From NCBI RefSeq assembly GCF_905175385.1, contig NZ_HG992749.1:1922001-1986000 (forward strand): a stretch of DNA of 64,000 bases, given 5' to 3'. Under the pieces are notes generated by a model. It saw only the letters and a program-made list of their open reading frames with translations, was not told where the DNA came from and searched no databases. The translations under genes and the position numbers were made by a program. Positions within the stretch are counted from its first letter, which is position 1; each line of letters begins with the position of its first letter. This DNA comes from Vibrio sp. B1FLJ16. GTDB taxonomy: Bacteria; Pseudomonadota; Gammaproteobacteria; Enterobacterales; Vibrionaceae. This document shows, one piece after another, positions 1 to 9,736 of this stretch.

Positions 1-736
1 AAAAGCGGTTAATTTGGGAGAACTCGATGTCTATATGTTCAAAAGCTGGAGGTACTGGCTTTTTATATGGCTCTAAGAGCTCTTCCGTCGCATCTGTAAA
101 ATCAAAAACCTCTAGCGAAGTTGGCTTTCCATCCCAAAGCTCTTCAAATCTCGCTACTTTCCTTGAAACTCGTTTATGAGGGTCGTCCCAGCTCCAATAA
201 ACATCTATCGATTCCTGGTTGTCGATCAGCCCGCCGACTGTTTCATTTGCAGAGCCTGTAAATGCAACAACGTCACCATTTACATCACGAAAATATCCAA
301 ACTTTTCATGAAACATACCTCTAGCGATGCGGCCATTTCTATCTACTCTAATCGCTAATTTTATATCTAATATTTTATTTGCTATTAGCCAAGAGAGTAA
401 GTTGAGATGCTCATTACGGCCTGTTTTATCTATTGATGCTTCAAAGTGGGCTTTAGCAATTTCTTCTCTAGATTTGTAACCTAAATTAATCGCCTCTATA
501 TCTTCTTCTGTAAGCTTTGGCGATGCGATCATATGAATGCTACCTTTAGAGCGAATAAACTGCTCCATACCAAATGTAACCAGACCTAAGCCGTCACTAG
601 TAAAATATCCCACAGCACGACAATATGATTGTGAGACAGAGAAACAAGGTCTATAAAAAGCACCAAGCATATCGGAACGCTCGCTACTGTACTCAATATC
701 TAGTTCAATATCCCTTAAAGCTTTATATGTGTTCAT
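1..736 (-). CDS. Phospholipase D-domain protein, probable defence helicase N-terminus (partial)
   Basis: The minus strand is open from the ATG at 736 for 245 codons and runs off the left edge, so the C-terminus is missing. Residues about 30-170 resemble a PLD-type nuclease half-domain: a stretch ending in IASPKLTEEDIEAI, then an HxK motif (FHEKFGYF, H143 and K145) followed by a GSxNE motif (G161, S162, N164, E165). Established: this N-terminal layout is common in long PLD-plus-DEAD/DEAH or SNF2 helicases of defence islands. Inference: a helicase domain follows outside the window. A stand-alone PLD protein is the alternative. No partner gene is seen upstream within 270 bases, only a truncated IS. 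Confidence 0.7.
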   Translation of the reverse strand, partial: MNTYKALRDIELDIEYSSERSDMLGAFYRPCFSVSQSYCRAVGYFTSDGLGLVTFGMEQFIRSKGSIHMIASPKLTEEDIEAINLGYKSREEIAKAHFEASIDKTGRNEHLNLLSWLIANKILDIKLAIRVDRNGRIARGMFHEKFGYFRDVNGDVVAFTGSANETVGGLIDNQESIDVYWSWDDPHKRVSRKVARFEELWDGKPTSLEVFDFTDATEELLEPYKKPVPPAFEHIDIEFSQINRF

Positions 737-1008
737 TTTCTCTTAGAGCTTTATATAAGTGTCTTGTTATATAGCATAGTTAAAAGGATGGTATTTTAGA
801 TAGTCAATTGATATTTCTGTGACTCACTACATATTGTAAGATTGCTATAAAGCGGATACAGAGGACGCACTTCCACACATTCATCCCTGCATATTTTTAC
901 GCTATGATAGAACATCGTATCTGGTATCACAGGCTTACAATAGAGTTATCAAACAGATATACCAGTTTCCGCTTGTTTTTAAGGTGGCAGTGATATTCTG
1001 TTCATTAA

Positions 1009-1245
1009 ATCATTGCCATTTTAAAGGAAGCGGAAGCAGGTATCCCCGCACGAGAACTTTGCCGCAAGCATGGGATATCGGATGCGACGTTTTACACATG
1101 GCGCAAGAAATACGCAGGACTGGATGCCTCTGAAGCCCGTCGCCTCAAGGCTCTGGAAGACGAGAACGCTCGGCTTAAAAAGCTGCTGGCTGAAACGCTG
1201 CTGGATGCAGAAGCACTTAAAATCGCTCTCAGCCAAAATGACTGA
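1009..1245 (+). pseudogene. IS3-family transposase OrfA, 5'-truncated
   Basis: The frame reads IIAILKEAEAGIPARELC and on to a stop at 1243-1245. It contains the helix-turn-helix of IS3 OrfA (ELCRKHGISDATFYTWRKKY) followed by the leucine-zipper-like stretch ALEDENARLKKLLAE. In family members about a dozen residues precede this point. Here an in-frame stop lies at 1006-1008, so the N-terminus has been lost and no plausible start remains. OrfA normally binds the inverted repeats and is made both alone and fused to OrfB by -1 frameshifting. Confidence 0.8.
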
Positions 1246-2114
1246 CCGTCGAGGACAAGCGCAAGGCTGTTAAAGTCATTCAGAAAGGCACCCAGCTTTC
1301 AGAACGCAGAGCCTGTCTGCTCGTCGGTATTAAACGCGCGTCAGTGCGATATCAACCTCAATCTAATCGCGAGGATGATAAGCTTCAGGCTCGTATAAAA
1401 GAACTGGCATTAGAACGACGTCGATTTGGTTATCGTCGAATCCATCGCCTTCTGAGGCGAGAAGGTTTTGATGTTAACCATAAGCGAGTTTATCGCTTGT
1501 ACTGCGAATTAGGCTTAATGGTCAGCAAACGGAGACGTAGAAAATCACAGTATGTTGAGCGAGAGCCTCTCTTGCTTCCTTCAGTACCAAATCACACTTG
1601 GTTTATGGACTTAGTGATGGATGCGCTCAGTAACGGCAGACGGATTAAATGCCTGACGATTGTGGATGACTACACAAAGGAGTGTCTAGATATACCTGTT
1701 GCTACGGGGATCTCGGGGTATGAAGTCGTGATGACGCTGGAGTCTATCGCTGCGTTTCGAGGTTATCCAGAAGCGATTCGAACGGATCAAGGTCCAGAAT
1801 TTACAGGGAAAGCGCTCGACCAATGGGCTCATCAGCATGATGTGATTTTGAAATTAATCCAAGCAGGAAAACCGACACAAAATGCTTATATTGAAAGTTT
1901 TAATGGTAAGTTCAGAGATGAATGTTTAAACGAGCACTGGTTTAGGGATTTGAGTCATGCTCGTGACCTAATCAACCTCTGGCGAATGGATTACAATGAA
2001 AATCGCCCCCACTCAGCTTTGGGTTACCTAACTCCTTCTGAATTTTCAGCGACAACAAGAACGGCACGAAACAGCGGTAATTTAACAAGCATTACTAATA
2101 AAGTTCTGGATTAG
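1242..2114 (+). CDS. IS3-family transposase OrfB (DDE integrase core)
   Basis: The frame is open from 1242 and lies -1 relative to OrfA. The first internal ATG is at 1344. Near the N-terminus is an HTH_21-like segment (RRFGYRRIHRLLRREGF), followed by an rve integrase core with the catalytic triad visible: D in WFMDLVMD, D in RTDQGPEF and E in AYIESFNGKFRDECL. The C-terminus (YNENRPHSALGYLTPSEF) is typical. In family members it is expressed as an OrfAB fusion by frameshifting. Here the start of OrfA is gone, so a working fusion is unlikely even though this frame is intact. Confidence 0.85.
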   Translation: MTVEDKRKAVKVIQKGTQLSERRACLLVGIKRASVRYQPQSNREDDKLQARIKELALERRRFGYRRIHRLLRREGFDVNHKRVYRLYCELGLMVSKRRRRKSQYVEREPLLLPSVPNHTWFMDLVMDALSNGRRIKCLTIVDDYTKECLDIPVATGISGYEVVMTLESIAAFRGYPEAIRTDQGPEFTGKALDQWAHQHDVILKLIQAGKPTQNAYIESFNGKFRDECLNEHWFRDLSHARDLINLWRMDYNENRPHSALGYLTPSEFSATTRTARNSGNLTSITNKVLD

Positions 2115-2131
2115 TTCTTGGGGCAGGTCAG

Positions 2132-2248
2132 TACTACCCAGAGCTTGATAGTAAAGAATACCAACAAGCTTGGGCAGCACATGTTGAGGATGGGATTGCT
2201 TCGATTCGTACTCAGCGAAATCTTAGTGATTTATCAACATCAATATAG
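2132..2248 (+). pseudogene. C-terminal fragment of an IS-interrupted gene
   Basis: Immediately after the IS right end an open frame starts with YYPELDSKEYQQAWAAHVED and runs 38 codons to a stop at 2246-2248, without a start codon. The composition (charged, helix-forming, no stops until the end) looks like the tail of a real protein whose upstream part was removed when the IS3 element inserted or when DNA to its left was deleted. The matching N-terminal part is not present left of the IS. I do not recognise the family. Chance openness over 38 codons is possible. Confidence 0.4.
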
Positions 2249-2341
2249 ATTCTCATTAGCATGGCCCTATTCAAGGGCTATGCATTCTAAACCGAATTAG
2301 TGACCTAATTAAAACCAATATATTCCTAAGAAGTAAGATAT

Positions 2342-4243
2342 TTAATCGATTTCCTCGTCACTTATTAATTCTTCACTTGTCGGAAAAAGATCTACTCCTT
2401 CAGAAATTTCAATTTTTGGGTATGTTAAGCTTGGACTAAAGCTACTGTACTCAGAAGGAAAGTTAATACATCCAGAATCTTGAATACAAGGAATACCCCA
2501 TCGCTTAATAATAAAATCAATATACGCTATTTCCCTAGAAAGAATTTGATGCTCTTTCCACACAGAGCCATCTGTATGGTTTTTAATCAACTTCTCGCTA
2601 TTTGTGGCTGAATGTGAATTATAGTCGTATTCACAATCAGGATCATGCAACTTAAGCATTATAGACTTTCTAGCTAAGTGGCTGTTTCCATTAGTAATTA
2701 CTAGATTACCTAGTCTATGACACCATTTTTCTGCCACTAAGCTGTCAGGCCAATGAGCTTTCCACCATTCAGAACTTGATATCGATTGAGGTAAGATGTG
2801 TTCAATACTTGACTGCTTCTCATCATCACTATTTTTCCACTCAACAACTGCAACAGAAGAATTAAAAAGCTCATATTCGTAAAGGAAATAATACCCATAA
2901 GACCAATTTCTATAATTAATCTCTCCAGAAATTAATTTTTCTACATTAGTTAAAAGTGGAGAATTGTTATAAAGCATACGAGCTATTTCATTTAAAACAT
3001 CATCTTTAGAAAAATTAGTTCTTAAAACACGATGTGATAGTTTCAATAGTTCTTTCGAGTTTTTATCAGTACGATATCTAGAAATTGCATGCATTCTAAA
3101 TGTGTATATCTCACAAGCTCTAGAAATTTCTGAGAAATCTTCCTTATTTGTGATAGCATAATGAGATGCAGCTAAAAGGCTTCTAGTTATACCGACTAAA
3201 CCAAGTCTTTCTATTTTCGTTAACCAATCAAATGCCTGCTTACTACAAAGCTCTTCATAATATTTTTCTTTACGTTTACAATTGATGAAACCATATGATT
3301 TAGAATATGAGTCCCATAGTTGAATAAAAGCTTTAAGATTATTAGCTTTGCTATCACTATTTCCTTCAAGTAATATTCTATATTCACTTACAAACTTCTC
3401 ATGCACATCTGAATTACTTGAAGAATATCCATGGAAAGTTGAGAATAATTCGGAAATAAATGCATTTTCACTATTTCTACTCCCAACCCCAAAACTTTCT
3501 AAGTTGGATATCGCTTTATACCAAACATCATCTACCTTTATATCTATTCCCCTTCTTTCACACACTAAGATGCAAAAGTTTTTAATTTTATCAAACTCTG
3601 TAAGTGGTAAGCCACGTGAATTTATAGCATCAAATGTCAAATATCTGTCTATCATCAAATCGGATAAATCCACATCAATTAACTGTACTTGATGACAGAT
3701 CTTATTTCTGAATTTTTTTAGACTTTCACTGGTAGTAAGCTCTGAAACAAGTCTATTTTTGATATGTTGATATGCCTTTTCTAGGCATCTAATCGGTGGT
3801 GTTTTTGTAGCAGGTGGCTCAGATGGACTATTCAGCAACAAATAAGACAAAAAATCGTTAATTTTTACATTTTCATTCGAAAGTCGTAACTTAACACCAT
3901 CTTGCTTATAAGTATATAATCTCTCTAATTGTTGAGAATCAATAGTCTCCTTACCATCAATTTCTAGGAATCGGTCTCTTAACAACTTAAGACAAATCAT
4001 AAATGTAGTTAATCTTTGCTGACCATCTTCTAAAGAATAGCGATAATTAGGACTTTGAGTTTCCTGTTCCATAAAGTGATCTATTTTTGAACATATTATA
4101 GTGCCTAAATAGTGGCATTTATCTCCCATTAATTCCATATCACTAAACAAATCATCAATTTCTTTATAAGTCCAACTATAACCACGTTGGTTTTTTGGTA
4201 TAACAAAAGCTCTTGCCCCAAGAAGTTTCTCTATTGAAATCAT
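2342..4243 (-). CDS. GmrSD-like DUF262/DUF1524 nuclease
   Basis: This 633-residue protein has an N-terminal DUF262 (GmrS-like, ParB-fold) domain with its hallmark motifs: IPKNQRGYSW (residues 15-24), YLGTIICSK (about 45) and LEDGQQRLTT (71-80). The C-terminal DUF1524 HNH-type nuclease region has SIEHILPQ (about 477) and HRLGNLVITNGNSHLA (about 507). Established: single-chain GmrSD enzymes are type IV restriction enzymes that cut modified phage DNA using NTP, and the related SspE senses phosphorothioated DNA. The substrate here is unknown. The start follows an AAAGG ribosome site. It lies 14 bases behind the 111-residue gene in the same direction as dptH, so co-transcription is likely. The gene is visibly more AT-rich than the dpt genes, suggesting separate acquisition. 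Confidence 0.85.
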   Translation of the reverse strand: MISIEKLLGARAFVIPKNQRGYSWTYKEIDDLFSDMELMGDKCHYLGTIICSKIDHFMEQETQSPNYRYSLEDGQQRLTTFMICLKLLRDRFLEIDGKETIDSQQLERLYTYKQDGVKLRLSNENVKINDFLSYLLLNSPSEPPATKTPPIRCLEKAYQHIKNRLVSELTTSESLKKFRNKICHQVQLIDVDLSDLMIDRYLTFDAINSRGLPLTEFDKIKNFCILVCERRGIDIKVDDVWYKAISNLESFGVGSRNSENAFISELFSTFHGYSSSNSDVHEKFVSEYRILLEGNSDSKANNLKAFIQLWDSYSKSYGFINCKRKEKYYEELCSKQAFDWLTKIERLGLVGITRSLLAASHYAITNKEDFSEISRACEIYTFRMHAISRYRTDKNSKELLKLSHRVLRTNFSKDDVLNEIARMLYNNSPLLTNVEKLISGEINYRNWSYGYYFLYEYELFNSSVAVVEWKNSDDEKQSSIEHILPQSISSSEWWKAHWPDSLVAEKWCHRLGNLVITNGNSHLARKSIMLKLHDPDCEYDYNSHSATNSEKLIKNHTDGSVWKEHQILSREIAYIDFIIKRWGIPCIQDSGCINFPSEYSSFSPSLTYPKIEISEGVDLFPTSEELISDEEID

Positions 4244-4257
4244 TTAAAATCTGACCT

Positions 4258-4593
4258 TTACTCTACATTTATTTTTTGTGTACACGCCAACGCACAAAGT
4301 GGGGCTGCATAATCTAAAGTTGCTCTTGTATAGGTAGCTTCAACTAAAGTCCTAATACCGTCTCCAAACCTTTCATTAACCCTTGGAACTCCTCGGTTGT
4401 GCAATTCTTTACCAAGTCGTCCCAATTGCTTATATTTTTTCATATAAATTTTTATCTCTAGGCTATGATCATCGGTAGTTTCATACCATTCTCGTAGCGT
4501 AACTACTTCTGCATTTCGCTTTGCTAATTCTACTTCCTCAATTTTCGCTAACACCTCAGGTGTTTTACGAATGCTTACTTTTTTGCTATTCAT
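4258..4593 (-). CDS. Unrecognised 111-residue protein, translationally coupled to dptH
   Basis: The ATG overlaps the dptH stop by eight bases, which argues for translational coupling and against a spurious frame. The protein starts basic (MNSKKVSIRKTPEV), has a charged helical middle rich in Lys and Glu, and ends with a more hydrophobic, cysteine-containing segment (APLCALACTQK). There is no signal peptide or membrane helix. I do not recognise a family. Because it sits between the restriction ATPase dptH and a GmrSD-type nuclease, a small regulatory, adaptor or immunity role in the defence operon is a reasonable inference but unproven. Confidence 0.65.
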   Translation of the reverse strand: MNSKKVSIRKTPEVLAKIEEVELAKRNAEVVTLREWYETTDDHSLEIKIYMKKYKQLGRLGKELHNRGVPRVNERFGDGIRTLVEATYTRATLDYAAPLCALACTQKINVE

Positions 4594-7500
4594 AAACTGG
4601 CAACTCCCAAAACGCCCTATCGCGCATCTTAACTATCTTCTTCGCGCCATCAATGTATAAGCTGTAGTGCTTCTCTAGCTTATTGATGGTTTCCATGAGC
4701 TTCTCTTGCTCTGCTTTTTCGTTTACACCAAACATGGCTTTAAGCTCTTGCGGGCGGATCTTCGCAACGCGGTGAATTACCCATGTAAGCACATAACTTG
4801 AGTAGTCGTTCTCACCAGTTTGGAAGTGCGTAATATCTTGAGTAGACAGAATCACACCAACACCATACTCACGACCTTCTTTTAAGATCTTGCGCAAACT
4901 TGGGAAGTTTTGAGACATAAAGTTGTCGGCTTCGTCCACCAAGATCATCTTAGTGATTTGTCGGAAATCGCCTTGAACTTCTGGCTTACCTTTCTTCTGC
5001 ATTTGTGAGTAGAACAAATCCAGTGTTAAAGCTACTACGAGGTTTTGAATCTCTGACGGGTAACCTGCCAGCTCTACAACTGTAATGCCATCAACGAGAT
5101 CGTAAAGGCTCATACACTTGGTGTTATCGTCTTCAAAAATTTCTAGTTCGTATAGGCTTTCAAGTGCCGCATATAATGAATCTTCATCTGGATCAGTTTC
5201 AATAAACAACGCCCAAACATCTGCAATTGTTGGTGCTGCTTTTGTCCAAGTGCTTGGATCCGCCTTGCGAATACCTGCCAACTCATAAGCTTCACCCACC
5301 AGCTTACGCAGGCGCAGTTGCTGTTTTTGACCTAGATTGAACGCTTTGCCCATGGTCTCTGAGAAACCGCGTGCGGTATGCACTGGCAGCATTGGCGTAT
5401 CACCAAACAGGCTCAGTGGGTTATATGGCAGTTTGTGAAGGTTAAACTTTTTACCCGCTGTTGCTTGCTGGAATTTATCGTCTACATAATCTGACTTGTA
5501 GTCGAAAATCAGCATACCTATTGATGCGCTGTTCACGTTGTCTGCTTGGCTTCGGTAAAGCTGAGTGATCACCGACTTGGTAAACTGAGTTTTACCCGTA
5601 CCCATGGTGCCAATAATACCGGTATTGGTATTCATAAATTTGGCGGTATTGGTTGGCTCCCAGTTCAGCGGTGCTTGCGTCAAAGCATTGTGACCAAAGA
5701 GCACATTTAAGTTGGTGCCCGATGATTGTGCTTTGAATGAATCTACGGCTTCTGAAGCACCTTGCACCGAAGCATCTCTCTCTGAATCTGCTTGCCCTTC
5801 TTCTATTTCAGCGCTAGTCCCTTTAGTTTCGGTGTTTTTCTCCGTCTCAGAACTAACAGCATCGTGAGAAACCTTATCACGAATAGCATCAGCGTGACTG
5901 TCGGCTTCGATAACTTCAGCCTGAGTTTTTCCATTGAGTACATACTCAGTCGGCACGTGGCAAAGCTTGACGATATCTAAGTCTCCGAGTACTTCTTGTA
6001 ATGGCGTTTCTACTAAGCGAGGAAGCAAGCCCATCGGAAGGTCGACTTTTAGCACGCCTTCCAACATTTGGTATTCTGGTTGCAAGCAACTTGCGCCTTC
6101 AAGATGGCTGACAACAAATCCATCTGGGTAATCAGCAACTTTTGCTAGCGAGTAATCGCCTTTCAGCCACTCTTCTTTGTTGTCTAGTAGTGCGTCAAAG
6201 TAGTTTGGATCGAACACGTTGTACAAGCGGTACTTGTCTACCTGCATTAGCACTTGACGCATGAACAGGCCGCGGTAAAGTTTGCTGGCAAGGTTGTCAT
6301 TCCCAAGCAGATCTTCGCTCAGGTAACGCAACAACTCTTTTGATTGCTTAACTGCTTTTTTGTAGTCCGGAATTGAACCCGTTTTTACTTCCACTGGCAG
6401 CAAGTACATGTCTTGCCCTTTAAAGCCTACGAGCAATACATCATCAGAAATCTCGCCTTTTTTGTAACCATGAACGTTACGCGAGAATTCACTGTCGGAC
6501 ATTTTCAGGCCGATGTTACCTGAAACACGGATCATTTCTGCTACTGAAAGCGGAACCCAAGTAATGTCTGAGTTGTGCACTAAGCTGGTTACAAACTTAT
6601 AAGCACCAATAACACCTTTGCGCTCTTTGTTAATGGTTGGCGCACAGGTCATCATCTTCAACAGCCAATCGCCATTAAAGGCATTGAACTCGTTGATTTG
6701 ACCACCATCACCCTGCTTAATGACTTTTTCAAACAGACCACGCTGCGCCGTTACGGTAATCGCATCATAACTGGATGAGCTGGTGTACTGATCGGAATAG
6801 TGAATCAGCACCACATCTTCATTGCTATGGAAGAAGTCTAATGTCACTTTTGGATCAATGATGGTTGTCCAAATGGAGCTGTCGTATGAACGTTCCAAAT
6901 CATCTTTAAAAGAATCGTTAACAGCAAGCACAATAGCTTTTTTACCATCGTATTGCGTATTTGGCTTGAGTGAAGGAAGTCTCAGTTCTCCAATTAGCTT
7001 TGCCATCCGTAAATGCTGGAAGTCCTGATAATCAGTTCCTCTCAAACCAAAGCCAGTTAAGTAAGATTCAGCTTGATTTTCAGACGCATCGCCTGTTAAT
7101 AAACCATCACATGCTATTCCTGATGCCATGCTTTCAATGCCAACTTCCGAACAATCAACATCCTCATTGTTACGAAAGAAAGTAAGATGAGCATAAGACT
7201 GACCGCCTTTTTCAGCTTGTGTATTGGTGAATTTGCTGTAGGTTAAACGAGTGCGAAGGATATCAATAATAGTATCCGCCACTTCACGTACCTTGCCTTT
7301 GTTCAGCTCTAACCACTCTTTCAGTTCATCGTAGTTTGCTGTTTCTGCAAAGCGGTCAAACGCATTAAACGTCAGTTTGTCATCATAAAGGTTGATGTGA
7401 ATCGAAGCCGCTTGTTCTTGATTACTACGGATGTAATCCACTAACCCCATGAACAGTTCTTCAGCGCTGTCTTGATTCACTGCATTAATGATGATGCTCT

Positions 7501-9736
7501 TCTCTGAACCTGTGAATAATTGACTAAATGCGGTTTGGAACTCGTCGATTTTTTCTTTGACGAGTTTACGAACGAATGTCAGTGAGCTCTTCTCTTGAGG
7601 GACACTCTTGATCCAAAACGCGTTTTCTTTCACTTGTTGGTTGTAAGCAAACTCGTGCTGAGGATGATAAACATAAGGCAGTAAGCCTTTTGGTGATAAA
7701 CGCTCAAACGTCACATCTGGCAAGCTAGCGAAACTTTCATCTTCACGAATCACTTTGCGCAGGTTTAGGTAGTAAGCCAAGATTAATGGGTGGAACGGAG
7801 AGTAATATTCTTCACCTTCAGATTTAACCAAACCAATTTGCAGCGCCGCTTTTTGCTCTTTGGTCAGCATACTGCCCGTTGGAATCGCTTCAAAATAAGC
7901 AAGACTTGCATCTACTACATTTTGTATAAGCGTCGTGAAATCATCCCCCCAAGAGGCTAGAGATGGCGTACTACGGCGCTGTTCAAGGTAATCATATAGT
8001 TCGACATAGGATGAATGCATCGCGTCATCAATGGCTTGAACATCATCCAACTTGATTTTGTCAGAGTCAGAAATAGACACGACTTTGTCATTGATGAAGG
8101 CTTCTTCCCAGCGCAGCAGTTTTAAACGAACACCAGGTACAACAAATTCGCTGTTATCGATGCCGACTTTGCCTTTTTGGGAGTAAAACTCGCCGTTGTA
8201 TTCATCTTTGAATAACTTATGGTAACGGCCTCGGTTAAGTAACAATGGCAAGCTCAGCGAGTCTGTCGCGACTGCGCCTTCAACATTAAATTTCAGTTTG
8301 TTGTCGCCCGATTTTACTGCAAAGTCGATTTCATCTGCTTCGTTCGCAAGCGCCTCGAAATCCACCAGAGAATACTCTGCTACGTCTACGACTTGCTTTG
8401 CATCCGCCAAAGAACAAGCTGTACCCTCTTCAGCTCGAATCTGAAGCTTATTTTCTTCCATGTTCAAGGTTAAACGCTGCTTAGCAGGAGTAGGCTCGAT
8501 CAAAAAGATGTTTTTGAATGGCTCGATGTAAAACTCACCCTTGCGAATAACAAGACAGCGAAAGTTGTAGACCTCCGATTTATTCTCACGCTTCAACGCT
8601 AGGTTGAAAAACAACGGTTCGTTATTGTAAGTACCTTTCAAGCTTGCTCGAGTCGTCTTCAAGCCATTCAGCGTTGAAATCACCTCTTGATTACCAAGTG
8701 CTTTAGCTGGTTGAATTTTAAACTGGCTCTTTTCTAGATTGCTTGCACCTTGGAAAATCAACTTTAATTCAAAGTCATTGACACCTTCATCTAGCTCAAT
8801 GATAAGGTGACGATCACGCATACCTGCTTTGGTTTCTGCACGGTTTCGCGCAGTAATGGTCATGCCTTCGCTAGCTTGCTCTTCTTCAAGGACAAGTTGC
8901 TGCTGTGCATTGCGTTTTTTCTCTTGCAGAAACGCTTCAAATTCAACATCTTTCCACGCATCAGTTTCAGAGAAGTTTTCGTTAATGAATTTTTCACCAA
9001 ACGACTTCAAACGGTCCTGAAGCTGGTCGCCGAAGTGTTCCACTTCAAAAGAAAGTTCTTCATAAAGTGCACGGTTGTCTTCCAGACGTTTTTTGATTTG
9101 CTTTGGATTGCCACTCATCTCTGCAACGAGCGGGTCTTCAAACATACCAAGTTCATTAAAGCGCAGATCACCATCTTCCACAGCTTTATATAATGATTCG
9201 AAACCGAACATGGTCGCGCCATCGTCAAGGATCGCATCAAACTGATCATCCAAAAGACAATTAGACACATCACGGCCTTTGTCTTGTTGTTCAATCAGCC
9301 CTTTCATCGCTGCTTTGATTTTACTTGGGCTCCACACCTGACCAAGCTGTGCCAGATCTTCTGCCGAGTTAATCAAGGTATCCAACAAGCTATTGTGAAT
9401 TACAACCAGCGCGCAGCCCTTCAAGTAGCCGGACTGGCTTGCAACTTCATCACGTAGGTGAGAAACATAGTTTTCGGTAAAGCCTTGGTACTCAGCAGGA
9501 TCTTCACTATGAATAACAGGTACGATCTTACAGTTAGACAACTGAATAAATGGCAGCTCGATACCGTTGCTCGCACTAATACTACTCTGTGAATGTGCGC
9601 TCATCGCTTTGTACAAACGCACACTGTTTTCGCTATCTGGTGACTTGAACTGATAACGGAAGCCTGCCTTGATGTGAGTTTCAGCGTCAGCTAAAAACTG
9701 TTCAACTAGAAAGGTCTCAAATTGTTTTACGGACAT
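4586..9736 (-). CDS. dptH: DNA phosphorothioation-dependent restriction protein DptH
   Basis: This is a very large protein (about 1716 residues), the usual length for DptH. The C-terminal third is a HerA/FtsK-like ATPase: Walker A GTMGTGKTQF at about residues 1373-1385, then LIFDYKSDY, Walker B ILVDEADNF at about 1595, and a sensor stretch ILSTQDITHFQ. The N-terminal two thirds have no motif I can assign. Established: DptF, DptG and DptH restrict DNA lacking the phosphorothioate mark made by DndBCDE. The start at 9736 (MSVKQFETF) is preferred because GGAG lies nine bases upstream; an in-frame start 21 bases earlier is weaker. It overlaps the end of dptG by 20 bases and is followed, overlapping, by the 111-residue gene. 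Confidence 0.9.
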   Translation of the reverse strand: MSVKQFETFLVEQFLADAETHIKAGFRYQFKSPDSENSVRLYKAMSAHSQSSISASNGIELPFIQLSNCKIVPVIHSEDPAEYQGFTENYVSHLRDEVASQSGYLKGCALVVIHNSLLDTLINSAEDLAQLGQVWSPSKIKAAMKGLIEQQDKGRDVSNCLLDDQFDAILDDGATMFGFESLYKAVEDGDLRFNELGMFEDPLVAEMSGNPKQIKKRLEDNRALYEELSFEVEHFGDQLQDRLKSFGEKFINENFSETDAWKDVEFEAFLQEKKRNAQQQLVLEEEQASEGMTITARNRAETKAGMRDRHLIIELDEGVNDFELKLIFQGASNLEKSQFKIQPAKALGNQEVISTLNGLKTTRASLKGTYNNEPLFFNLALKRENKSEVYNFRCLVIRKGEFYIEPFKNIFLIEPTPAKQRLTLNMEENKLQIRAEEGTACSLADAKQVVDVAEYSLVDFEALANEADEIDFAVKSGDNKLKFNVEGAVATDSLSLPLLLNRGRYHKLFKDEYNGEFYSQKGKVGIDNSEFVVPGVRLKLLRWEEAFINDKVVSISDSDKIKLDDVQAIDDAMHSSYVELYDYLEQRRSTPSLASWGDDFTTLIQNVVDASLAYFEAIPTGSMLTKEQKAALQIGLVKSEGEEYYSPFHPLILAYYLNLRKVIREDESFASLPDVTFERLSPKGLLPYVYHPQHEFAYNQQVKENAFWIKSVPQEKSSLTFVRKLVKEKIDEFQTAFSQLFTGSEKSIIINAVNQDSAEELFMGLVDYIRSNQEQAASIHINLYDDKLTFNAFDRFAETANYDELKEWLELNKGKVREVADTIIDILRTRLTYSKFTNTQAEKGGQSYAHLTFFRNNEDVDCSEVGIESMASGIACDGLLTGDASENQAESYLTGFGLRGTDYQDFQHLRMAKLIGELRLPSLKPNTQYDGKKAIVLAVNDSFKDDLERSYDSSIWTTIIDPKVTLDFFHSNEDVVLIHYSDQYTSSSSYDAITVTAQRGLFEKVIKQGDGGQINEFNAFNGDWLLKMMTCAPTINKERKGVIGAYKFVTSLVHNSDITWVPLSVAEMIRVSGNIGLKMSDSEFSRNVHGYKKGEISDDVLLVGFKGQDMYLLPVEVKTGSIPDYKKAVKQSKELLRYLSEDLLGNDNLASKLYRGLFMRQVLMQVDKYRLYNVFDPNYFDALLDNKEEWLKGDYSLAKVADYPDGFVVSHLEGASCLQPEYQMLEGVLKVDLPMGLLPRLVETPLQEVLGDLDIVKLCHVPTEYVLNGKTQAEVIEADSHADAIRDKVSHDAVSSETEKNTETKGTSAEIEEGQADSERDASVQGASEAVDSFKAQSSGTNLNVLFGHNALTQAPLNWEPTNTAKFMNTNTGIIGTMGTGKTQFTKSVITQLYRSQADNVNSASIGMLIFDYKSDYVDDKFQQATAGKKFNLHKLPYNPLSLFGDTPMLPVHTARGFSETMGKAFNLGQKQQLRLRKLVGEAYELAGIRKADPSTWTKAAPTIADVWALFIETDPDEDSLYAALESLYELEIFEDDNTKCMSLYDLVDGITVVELAGYPSEIQNLVVALTLDLFYSQMQKKGKPEVQGDFRQITKMILVDEADNFMSQNFPSLRKILKEGREYGVGVILSTQDITHFQTGENDYSSYVLTWVIHRVAKIRPQELKAMFGVNEKAEQEKLMETINKLEKHYSLYIDGAKKIVKMRDRAFWELPVYE

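Larger units (their letters stand above)
1009..2130 (+). mobile_element. IS3-family insertion sequence, left end missing
   Basis: The element carries the two overlapping frames usual for IS3-family transposons and ends at 2130 with a clear right inverted repeat (2114-2130; read inward it is TGACCTGCCCCAAGAAC). The left end is absent. Reading frame A begins abruptly at about 1009 without the start codon and first codons seen in relatives, and no copy of the inverted repeat lies in the preceding 1000 bases. The 272 bases before it (737-1008) hold no recognisable gene. The element therefore looks like a remnant left by a deletion or recombination at its left end, and it should not transpose by itself. 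Confidence 0.85.
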
